Origin: Apostichopus parvimensis
Lineage: Eukaryota; Echinodermata; Holothuroidea; Aspidochirotida; Stichopodidae
NCBI GenBank assembly: GCA_000934455.1
Contig: KN890404.1
Coordinates: 18,180 to 59,944, forward strand
Direction of reading: 5' to 3'
Length of the DNA: 41,765 bases
The notes beneath the pieces are model-generated. The model saw only the letters and a program-made list of their open reading frames with translations. It made no database searches and had not been told where the DNA came from. Position numbers and translations under genes: made by a program. This document shows, piece after piece, positions 10,591-21,300 of the stretch (its first letter is position 1; each line of letters begins with the position of its first letter).

Positions 10591-11690
10591 ATAGAGACAT
10601 AGCCTGGGAATAATTTTCGTCTGTATCTTTTCTCAAAATTTTATGCAAAAGGTGCAACTTGCTAAACAACTGGAAAGATGTGAGCAATTTCTGACACAGA
10701 AACCACAGTATTAAAGACAATATTAGGAGCCTCCAAAACTGCTAGATGCAATTTTAACACTAAAACATTCCCTGGTAGTTACCATTACAAATTCTTAAAA
10801 AGCATTGAATCTATGTGTATTATAACAATGTGTATTAGACTAATGTATATAACACCAAGGGAAGACACATCACATGAAATTAACTTGAGAACTATGATCG
10901 ATCTATTTGTCTCCAACTTGGGAAGGATGGGAACTACATATTTAGTTCTCTTTTTTAAGTTTAAATAGCGACTCACCAATGTGTCATGTCTTCCTGGCTT
11001 CTTCTGTTTCACAGAATATTGCTTTCGGTTTTACAAATATTTCCTGTTTTGAAATTTCACTTAAAGTCACTGATGTTAACATTTGACATGAGGGGGGCAG
11101 GGAGAATCAAGTTTTGCATGATATATAATAGTTTTTAATTTCCCAGTGAAATATCATTACTATGAAGCACAAGAAGACCAGTTTCTCTTTAATTAACAGT
11201 AAAGACTGAGAGGAAAGAAAAATCTTGCCGCGCTGAAAACAACATCTTGTTAGACAGATCGCACAATCTCCACAGCTAGAATTCAACATTCTGTAAATAA
11301 AATGAAACTCCTAAACCCTACCCCCCCCCCCTTCCATTGCCACCATTAACTTCTTATTCTAATCTGAAACATATTCTTTCAGTACATTTCAAAAATCCTT
11401 CTGAGTTAAGCTTAAGTGTGCCAACACAAGACATCACCAAGAACTACCTGGTCTCATAAAAAGACTAATTTTCTCCAGATAAAGTTGGAAAATCATTGCC
11501 TTTTGTAAGATGAAAATAGCTGACAATAGCAACTAAGAGCAGATTTTTCTTTTTTTTTTTAAATCACTTTTGAATTACATCTCCACTAGTCAGCCACCAA
11601 ACACCGTAATCAAAAAGTTGTAGGATGAAGAGATAAATCCACTTTAAATAGGAAAACAGTTTCAAATTTCTGCTTTGCGTATACAGTTGT
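10591..11690 (-). other. Probable 3' UTR / downstream flank of the helicase gene
   Basis: No gene is recognised. The helicase stop codon is at 11691-11693. On the minus strand an ATTAAA-type signal is present near 11130 and an AATAAA near 10185; either could end the transcript, and the sequence alone does not decide. A strong donor-like GTGAGTC near 10975 follows a basic stretch (KQKKPGRHDTL), but I find no partner exon. Confidence 0.35.
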
Positions 11691-12383
11691 CTAAGGAATG
11701 CTGTTTGATAAACATTTGTCTATATGTTCGTTAAACTCCTTATTCGATGTTTTGGACGGCATGTCTTTCTTGCAAATTGGACATTGCATTTTGGTCTCCT
11801 TGACAGTCTGTTGTTTTGCAAACATAGAGGCTATGCTGGTTTGCTTTGTTCTTTTGGTAACAATGGTTACACTGCTTGCTGCTAAAGCTGCTCCACTCTG
11901 CTCTCTCTGCCTGCTCGAGAGAGGTTCCCCTTTATTAGACTCGTTTCCAGCTTTGTCAGCCTCTTCTTGTCTTGATGTAGATGAACTTCTCTCATTTTCT
12001 TTTCCGGAATCAGCTTTATCTGTGATCATTTCCTCACTTTTTCTCTTCTTCTTCAGTCGGTCCGAACTTCTCTTTTTCCGTTTCTTTTTGGAATCCTTCT
12101 CATCTTCCGCTACGATCATGCAATCGCTACTACTGTCGTCGGATGAATTCCTAACTTCCTTCTGACTTTGGTTGTGTGGCGGAGAAGTGACCTTTGACCT
12201 CTGACCATCGTCCTCCCTACGTCTGAAATAGTTTATTAGCGTATTCGGTGGAGTCATGGCTTTCTTGACGAGTTTCGGGATGACGTCTGTCTCTGGCTCT
12301 TGTTGAGTTTGTTTGGGTTGATCCGTAGACTGAGGGATCGATGCAGGATCGACCTGGATCCCATTCTGTCCGGTCTGAAGTCT
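11691..12383 (-). CDS. SNO helicase coding exon 29 (last): PIP, SIM, NLS, UBZ4 tail
   Basis: Residues 1122-1351, stop TAG at 11691-11693, acceptor AATTTCAG, phase 0 start. The exon is the largest of the gene and encodes the whole regulatory tail. Contents in order: Gln/Pro-rich linker; PIP-like PNTLINYF (1167-1174) followed by RRR; acidic Ser stretch with DCMIVAEDE (1208-1216); Lys/Arg-rich NLS 1220-1236; disordered Ser/Glu region; second PIP-like QTSIASMF (1302-1309); UBZ4 finger 1322-1345. The opposite strand is also open for 155 codons (11698-12165), a shadow. Confidence 0.92.
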   Translation of the reverse strand, partial: RLQTGQNGIQVDPASIPQSTDQPKQTQQEPETDVIPKLVKKAMTPPNTLINYFRRREDDGQRSKVTSPPHNQSQKEVRNSSDDSSSDCMIVAEDEKDSKKKRKKRSSDRLKKKRKSEEMITDKADSGKENERSSSTSRQEEADKAGNESNKGEPLSSRQREQSGAALAASSVTIVTKRTKQTSIASMFAKQQTVKETKMQCPICKKDMPSKTSNKEFNEHIDKCLSNSIP

Positions 12384-15300
12384 CTGAAATTAGAAAGACA
12401 AAATGGAAAAAAATAGAGACAATTATTTAAGGTACATTTAAGATGGGCCAAAAGAGTTATATAGTTGTCCTTGTAAAATTTTATGTTGATGATTGTTCGT
12501 TACTTAGATACCTTTAAAGCCTGAATTTCTCTTAAAATCCTCTTTCCTGCCATTCTTTGGGTTCTATCGAATCAAGCTGGAGTCTGGTCCTGGTTACATG
12601 GTAAGCAAGGTACTGTAGCCCCCTCACTGGCTCCCCATCACAACCCTCACCACCACCGCCCCCCCCCCACCTTCCTTCAGGGATGCACAGCTAGGACAAA
12701 GGATCAATAGAAATCCTGGTACAGAATCCCTTGCAATCCAAATAGTTGATTTTTCTTTTCAAATTGTTTTAATTTTCCCAGTTCTCCTGTGTTGACATCT
12801 TAATTTCAACATCCCACTTCTCCCTCTCTCTCTGGATACACACAAACAAAAGATTAAATGCAAGGCTGATGCATTACTGACAGCTCAGATGATGCCTTAA
12901 AATCTTGAGAAAGTCAGTTACTTCTTGAAAGAAATATCACCACTTTCTTAGCCATTTTCATAGCAGATGTACCTAGCCTTCTTTATATATACGAATTTGG
13001 GCTGACATTTTTCGTTGGTTAACTTGTTGAGGGTAATTCCCAACAAACTGCGCCTCATTGAACAAGAAGAAAACAATGTTGTAGAGTTTAATACCCAGAA
13101 CACAAAAGTTTTGAAATGCGACCAACAATTTTCTTAATAAAAATAAGTAGCAAGTAGGAAGGTTATATTTCATGAGGTTTCATGGCTTAACTGAAACCTA
13201 AATATGCTATTCAACTTATTTTCTAATGCTTTTAAAGGATTTTATGAACAACAAAATCAAAACTTCGAGTCAAATTGTCCTGCATGACAGATCCAAACCT
13301 AGAACTGTTCGAGATGGACAAAAAGATTTGTTTTCTTGAAGCAAAAATACAAGACGATACTCACGGCTTGGACTTTCTGCATCAGTTTCTGTTGCTTCAA
13401 TGCACCGTCCACTAGTGGTAGAAGAACCGCGGGGTACCGAAGACCGATAAGCCTCTCTCCATTACCCAACTGTACTCTAACCACCCTCATATTAGTGATA
13501 GTTTTACTGAGGACAGCCAAAAGGGGAAAAAAATTATCCTTTTCAATAGTCAAATAGTGACATATGAATGCAAGAAAATGAAGCAGGTTGGAGGGCAAGT
13601 AAACTGGTTATGTCTGTCCCACGAGAGGTAAAGATGAACAAGAGAGGATCGAAATGCCTCCATATAATGCACTGACCCTGGGGGAAGGGGTAGGGGGGTT
13701 GGTGGGATTCCTGTTTTTTTATCCATTCAATAATTCAAAATTAACTCTGAATTATATACAATTCCTTTGATGTGCCTCGATCCAAACACTGACACACAAC
13801 GGCCATTCTCCTCCCGCCCCTTCCTCCTTTCTCCTTTCCCCCTCCCCATCCTCTCCTCTCCTATTTTCTGACTACCTTCCTTCACTCATGTATTTACGTT
13901 ACTTCACTGTTAGTCTCCCTCAATTGTTTTGTCATTTTTCTCACCTGAATTGAAATTTAGATGCATTGGCATGTAGAGTCTGTTCCAATATTGACATGAT
14001 GGGAATAATTCCCCCACAAAGAAGATCCAGTTGGTACTTTCGAGAGCCAACTACAAATGAAAAAAAAATTAAAAATTAAGAAAGAGACGAAAGTATTAAA
14101 ATACAAAACAAGTGTAATATAAATATGAAATGTTAAAGAAAGTGAAAGTAAAATGCTGATTAAAAACTGCAATATAGTCATCAAAAATTAATCTTTTTAC
14201 TTGATACTTGCAATGACCAAGTTTGAGAATGTGTTAAACGTCATGTATACAAATGATACAAGTTAATTACTAAATTTAATACCTGGCAGAATAAAGGATA
14301 AAAACATCGCTCTACGTTTTTCTAAATTGCTCTCTTTGTCTTATTTATTCATTCCACTATTAATTTAAAATTAAAAAGAGGAGTCATAAAATGTGTTAAC
14401 AGGAAGAATGACTAATATAAAAGGAGAAAAAGTTAAAGATGATAGGATATCATATAAAATCTAGACAAACAATGGTTAATACATAAAACGATATAAAAGA
14501 CTACATCAAACGTTCTAAGTGCTCGGATTGAATGTATAAATGAAAATAAAACCTTACTTATAACATTCATCAAGCAACACTGACAATTAATTTTGCCACT
14601 GAAATATTTCAAGAGGGAAATAAGACGAGAATTGATATAAAAAGAAAGAACTAGGAAAGTTGTGTTGAGATAACAAAAGAGGAAGTGAAAATAAGAGTTA
14701 ACCTACATCGTTACATCATCTATTTCTTACCACCCCTCACCCAAACCTGACATGAGGTTAACAAAAGTTGAGGTCATTTTGCTTTGTTACATTTAAATCC
14801 TTTCCAACTGAGCAGTATTTCACACACACCAACAGAACTTAAAATATTCTTACAAAATATCTTCCTTACACCTCCCTTCACCCCTCCCTTTGCTCCCACC
14901 CTTGATCCGTTACCATAAATCTAACACAATCTTAAGAACACAACATAGCATAAAATAAACGGAGGAATGGTGTTCAAAAAGGATTACAGAACTTACCTGT
15001 ACAACTATCTTTCCTCTTGCACTGGTCACCGTGGATACAATGTTGTTCTGAATATGCATAGAGTTCTTTCCATAATTTCTCTGATGGGAAGAAAAGTTGT
15101 AAGTCATTAAACAAGAAAGGCAAAAATGACATATTTCCAGATTGTCACCTCCACCCTTCGAGGAAACATATTTATGCAAAACACATGCATTTTGCGATAT
15201 GATACTGGATAAATTATCCCCAGCACTCAAACCTATAGATTCATTGCTTCTCAAAAAAAAAATTCTTTGTTTGTTCTTCATATTTTTTGTCTTACACTGT

Positions 15301-18300
15301 TTTCCTATGACCAGATACATTCTAATATCAGGAGAGGTGAATAATGCCGATTAGACCTAATTGTTTACTTGCTAAGTCCTGCAAAACTATCATCATTTAG
15401 AAATGCTTCTAAACAACCAATGCTTCTCTTTGTCGCCTTTGAGATGAAAAATAAACTTTCAGTGAATATAATCCTTTAACTAAACAGGAGATTATCTCTA
15501 TATTAAATTGAGTAAGCTACAGAGATCAGGCCTAGTATTCACAATTTTAGCCAAATGGTAATTAAAAAATCTACTGGCTAAAAACATAAATTCCAATTGA
15601 ATTTCGTTTTGCATCACACATCAGTTACTGTACAGGCTGATGAGCTAGAGCAGCCCAATCATGTATGCAGATTATAAGCAGTAATACAGGGCTTATGTGA
15701 GAGATATGGAAATAATTGTTACACCAACTTATCTCATGTCTTTATGATCTTATTGTCTACTGGCAGAAATATATAGTTCTTTTTTTTTCTTTCTACTGGC
15801 AAACAGCAAAACCCACTAACATTTGGCTGGTGAATACCCCAAATTTGAGGCCTGAATATCATCACAAATATTTCCTCTTTTTTTCATGGTTTTCTGAGAG
15901 TTCTTAAAACTTACCTGCTTTCTCCACAGACACAGGCTTGTACCTTGTCAAGAGATCACCGATGTCTTCATCAAAGTTTGAAACTCCAGTATTTGGTCTA
16001 AAAATAGCAACACATACACATATAAGGGTAAATATGTTTAAACTGCTAATGTTAATATATAAAAGTGCTTTACACAGCTGTTCTTGTTTACATTGTAAAG
16101 GTTTCTGCCACACAATGAAGAGCATAACTATAGCTATATATGTGTACATTACATTAGTATTGCAACAAATGTTTACATAATTACAGAAGTAATACTGTTG
16201 CTTTTGAATCATGATCACTTATCATGATGAATCATGATCACCTAATAGCCAAAGAACTGCAATCCTTTCATTTAACTGAAGTATCTATTAGCCTAACCCA
16301 TTTCACACAAATTCGGAAATAAAAGTTGTAGTCCTCATCAAAAATATTAAGAGATAATGTTACATCATACATGACAGTTGCAAAAAACAGTGCACAACTG
16401 AACTCAGTGAGAAATATGTGCACCTGGTCTAGAATGCAAAACACTATAGATTGTGATATTTTATTAGTTTATTAGCACTACCAGCCACATCCAGTTCAGT
16501 TTCTTGTAAGATTCACCCTTGGCTTGGGCTAACCCACCTTCCATTCTCTCCATTAGATTATGCGTAAGTTGCCGTAGACTAAGCAATGTCATAACTCCAT
16601 TAAATTTGAAAACAGTTTCATATCCTCCTAGGTCTGAATGGTACTTTATTTATAACTCTTTCCTGTTTTATTTTTCACTTTTCCCAGAAATTCTACAGAA
16701 AAAATGGCAAGAACCCTGACAAAGCAACAAAACTTCTATTTCTAATTACCTTGCAACTTTGAATACGTGAGATTTTTCTCCCTTCTTGGTGGCCAGTAGA
16801 ACAAGATGGCGTCCAAACCTCTCCTGTCTCGACATGTAGAAGCCATTACGGTTTCCCTCAAGAGTCTTTAATCGTTCCACTGCCATCTCCCAGGACATGC
16901 CCCGATCAACAGTCAGTGATACATGTCTGTTGAGAAAAGAAAACCAAAGAGAGGGAACTGTTATCAAATTGATTATCTACTGCAAACAACCAGTGCAGGT
17001 AACTATAACCAAGTTAGGAAGCCTGACGTTTTTTGATCGTAGCAACCTGAGACGAACACAAGTGATATAGACAGACAACTTAATTGGAGTATTGTCTAAT
17101 TATGAATAACGCGAGATGAAACAAAGGATGGAGAGATGAAAGGAAACAGGAGATGAAAGGAGATGAATCTTAAGTTTTCTCCTAAATTCCCTGTATTTCC
17201 AAGTATTCTTAGCCTAAAATGTTACTTAAGTAACATGTTAGGCTAAGAATTTCCTGAAGCAGGAACATACAAGCTGCTGACATGAGAGACATGTATTTAA
17301 GAAACCACCAACATAGAGTGTCCGATGAACATCTGAAACGCTGTCCTCTCCTCACTATTGGCCAAAAAATGGAACTCAAAACCAGTGATCGCCGGAAACT
17401 TATCATCAAAGGTCATTTGCTCTACTGACTGATCTTCCCAGTACTAAGTTGGTGCTAATGCACCCAGTTGGGACAAGTTTTTCTATACTGTAGTGTCATG
17501 TCCCGCTTCAGAGCACTCCTGTATTCAGTACGAGCAGTATGAATATCATGTTTCTAACCAGATCAAGATTAGGAACTGTTTGTACTGTCAATACCAGTGC
17601 TTTGAGAGCATGATGTTGCTGTACAGTTTAGAGAGGTATTAGCATTAGGAAATTGTCCCAACTGGCTGGCTAATCTCTATGGCCTATTACTTTGCTGGGA
17701 GGTGCCAGCAAATGCAAAAAACAAAAATGTCATTTTAATATTGCAGAAATGAACCAGACTGATCTGGCTAATGTGGCTTTCTGGGAACGTAAGTAACGAA
17801 ACAAGATGATTTTTCTGAGAAAGTATATTGTAATACAAACCTATGCAGTTTAATCTAGACTTACAAAAGTCATTTCTTACACCTAGCAAACAATTCAAAA
17901 TAACATTTTACATTTCACAAATATTAGCGAATAACAAAGGTTTCTTTCAAAAGCAATGATTGTCAATATTGAAGCAGGTGTGAAGTCCAAAATCAGCTGG
18001 AATACAACTGCTGTGGACACTACAAATAATACCGCTTTGTTTAACACAACCAGGATTGTCAATACTGCAGCAGGTTTATAAAGACAGCCACCTGCCGCCA
18101 ACATTGCATTGTTTCTTTGTTGAATAAAGTCAACAAAATGAAAGATTTACCTCGTCGGTGTACTCTTATTCGCATCCTTAAAGACCTCAATTGGCTGTCC
18201 GACTATGTTGATAGACGATGCTGTGATATCTAGTAAACCTTCGCTATATCTGTGGAAGAGAAGGAAAACAGATTTAACCAGTATTTGTAAAGTTGTCATG

Positions 18301-21300
18301 AACTACACAAATTGGATTCAGCTAACTAAAGTAATACCATGCTCTAATTTGCTTACAGTGACTTTCAGAGTTGAAACAAAGATAAAAACATTGGGTAAGA
18401 ACTCCTACCTTCCTTCTTTCTTGGCCGCTGCGATGTTGGCTTGCATGCATTCGAAAAAGAAACTAAAAATCTGAGAAAAATAAATCAGAAAGAGAAATAA
18501 CACAAAGCAGCTTAGAGAGTTGTTTTTAATAAGTTTATGATCAAGATCAAGTACATCCTTAGTTATACATGAGGATAGTTTGCAAACTCTTCTAAACTCT
18601 GGATTCTCTGAATCATATCATCTTGTTATCATGTTATATATTTTGAGCCCAGAGGCCCCTCCCCTCACCCCCTACCCCCCCCCCACCTTGTAATTTGTTG
18701 AGTAACATGGTTAAGATTCAATACTATAAATCACATAACCTTGTTTATACATATTTGGATCCCAGAGGCCCTCTATCCCCCTCCCCCCTCCCAGCTAGAA
18801 GTAACTTGGTTAAGATTATCTAAACCAATAACTGTACTATGAATCATATAATCTTGTTTATACATCTTTTAATCCCAGAGGCCCCCTCCCCCACCCCCAC
18901 CCCCTCCTTACCAGGTTTTGTTTCTTCACTTTCAATCCCAAGATTCTGTTCAGGAATTTAGAGACGTCTTTGACGTATGCATCTTTGATGGAGTGTGAGT
19001 TCATGATCTCCAGGATACCCATTAACACTAGGCATTCCTGTAAGAAAAATGTTAACACATGATTATAGGTATATCAAAATATACCACCACTCCAAATGTA
19101 TGTATCTAGAAGTCATCTCTACAAATAATATTCATAATTAATTTCACACGTTAACGGCAGAACAGGTACTAATTTGATCCAGTATCGCATCGCAAAATGT
19201 TACACAATATGGACAAATGTGGACAAATATGTGGACAAAAATGTGGACAAAAAATGGACAAATATGGACAATGTTACACAATATGGAGTTTGGTGTATAG
19301 CAGTATTTGTACATAGAAAATAAACAGCTGTACTTTATAAGATACAAATTCAGAGACTTCATACTACTACACAAAATCTGAAAACAAAAATAATTCCTTG
19401 TAGAATGTAGCACCCCCTCCCCCTACCCCCTACCCCTTCCATCACCACTACATCTAACAGTTACATTCTGCATGGTGGCAGCAGCATGTTACAAAGACAA
19501 CTATACGGTTAAGTAATTCATAATCCTGAGTTTGTAAATATTATATGCTGTCATAAAAAATAATTAGCATTTGCAGATCTCATGATAAAGTGAACACGCT
19601 CAGCCACTGGAAAAGACATTTGTGGATATTTTCATTTATAAATCATTTTGAAGATATTTAACAAGAAACTCATTACAGACCTGCATCTGAATAATGAACT
19701 CATCAAAGCTTTGATCTTTCCCTAGAATCTTCTCCAAGTTAACTCCTGCTGGTAATTGTCTCTGAAAGTAAAGAAATAGACACAGTTATTAATTAAGAAA
19801 ATACTAAACCAATTGGATGGCAGAATAGAGATTTCACAAAGGTGAATGCATGTTGTAACGAAGAGAGTGTTCAAATTCAAAATATATCAAGTTTTTGGTT
19901 CAGGAACCAACCAGCTAGGACCAGTCTCTTGGACGTGTTCCAGATTGATAATGAGCAGTGCAAAAAATTGAAAATGGCATATTTCATATACTCAGTTTAG
20001 AAGTTGTTTCATGCATTGGTTTACATGGTTTCATAACTAGTTTTCCTAGCCATAGCTGTATAATGCCAGAAAAGAGTCCCTATACATCCTTCAATATGCA
20101 GAAGTACACTGATTCATTGGTTTCAAAACTAGTTTTCTTAGCCATAGCTGTAACAACTGAGCGGAGTACCTATATCTCCTTAAATATGCTGAAGTACACT
20201 GATTCATTAGTTTCAGAACTAGTTTTCCTGGCCATAGCTGTAACAACTGAGCAGAGTACCTATAAGTCCTTCAATATTCTGATGTACATGGATTCGACAG
20301 ATTAAAAAGTTTACACATCGGACCAGATGCAAAAAAATTGATGTGACAACAACAACAAGAAAACAAAAACCTAGGGTACCAGTACAATTACCCAACTATA
20401 AATATATGAGCAGAAAGCTACGAGTAGTGGTGGATGACTTTTGCTTTCTCTAAATACAAATCATGAGTACGAATGCAGGAAATCTTTGGTTGAGTACAAT
20501 TACAGACTTGAGTACTACAAGTCTACTGCCTCATAGTTATCTGACCTTACAAATGGCTACTCATTATGGATGATAACAGATTGGCTTCCAGAACACAACT
20601 TTATGCCTCTCTAACTCCTGAGTTCCAAGACTCAATGACTCAAACCATTTAAAGTTTTATTTCCACCTCCATGCCATGCCATTCCATTAAATAGATAAAA
20701 TGTGTGACGATGATACTTACATAAAGGATAGAGTTATACATAGTTTTCAGAGCATTCCTTCCATAAACCGTGTCAAAGTTGAATTCCGTCAGATCCGCAC
20801 CGGCAGTAGCTCTTCTGTCACCCTGTGTGAGTGCACCTATCATAAAACACAGAAAGATTGACCATCCTGCAAATTGTCTGAAAAGCCTGCCTAAAAGGCA
20901 TTGAAGACTCGCCCCAAACCACGTGCAGCAATCTGAAAAAGTTAACTTTCCGTTGCTTGCAAGTGACGTTTTGTTCGTGTCGCTACAAAATGCAGACAGT
21001 ACAGTAATGAAACCTGATACCTTGTTATCTTAAGCTGGACCTGAGATGTCCATCGCTGTATTGTTTGTACACTGTACTGTGGGTATTGACCGCAGCTGTA
21101 AGTACTGACTGTACATTAGTGTCTAATTGTTAAACGATGGTAGCAAGCTGTGTGTGTGTATTTTCTGGGATCGATGGTGGTGTCTAACACTTATGTTACA
21201 CCTCATTCGAAACTAGGTCAGATTACCGGCATTAGACGAGTCTTTGCACCCTTTAATGCTTACCATTGATGGAACATCAATTGAATTCATCACAACTATA

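Noticed and set aside
10975..11012. Basic stretch KQKKPGRHDTL followed by a strong donor GTGAGTC on the minus strand
   Set aside because: No convincing acceptor or partner exon; it lies where the 3' UTR of the helicase is expected.
11698..12165. 155-codon open frame on the plus strand
   Set aside because: It is the antisense shadow of the helicase's last exon; its Leu/Ser/Phe-rich composition mirrors the Lys/Glu/Ser-rich tail on the other strand.
17209..17409. 66-codon minus-strand frame next to the 46-bp palindrome
   Set aside because: The helicase exons on both sides join in phase without it and its sequence matches no SNO block; the plus-strand reading of the same region is not recognisable either.
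17464..17665. 13-bp inverted repeat CCAGTTGGGACAA / TTGTCCCAACTGG about 175 bp apart
   Set aside because: It could be a MITE, but no target duplication flanks it and the interior has no other symmetry; too weak to call.
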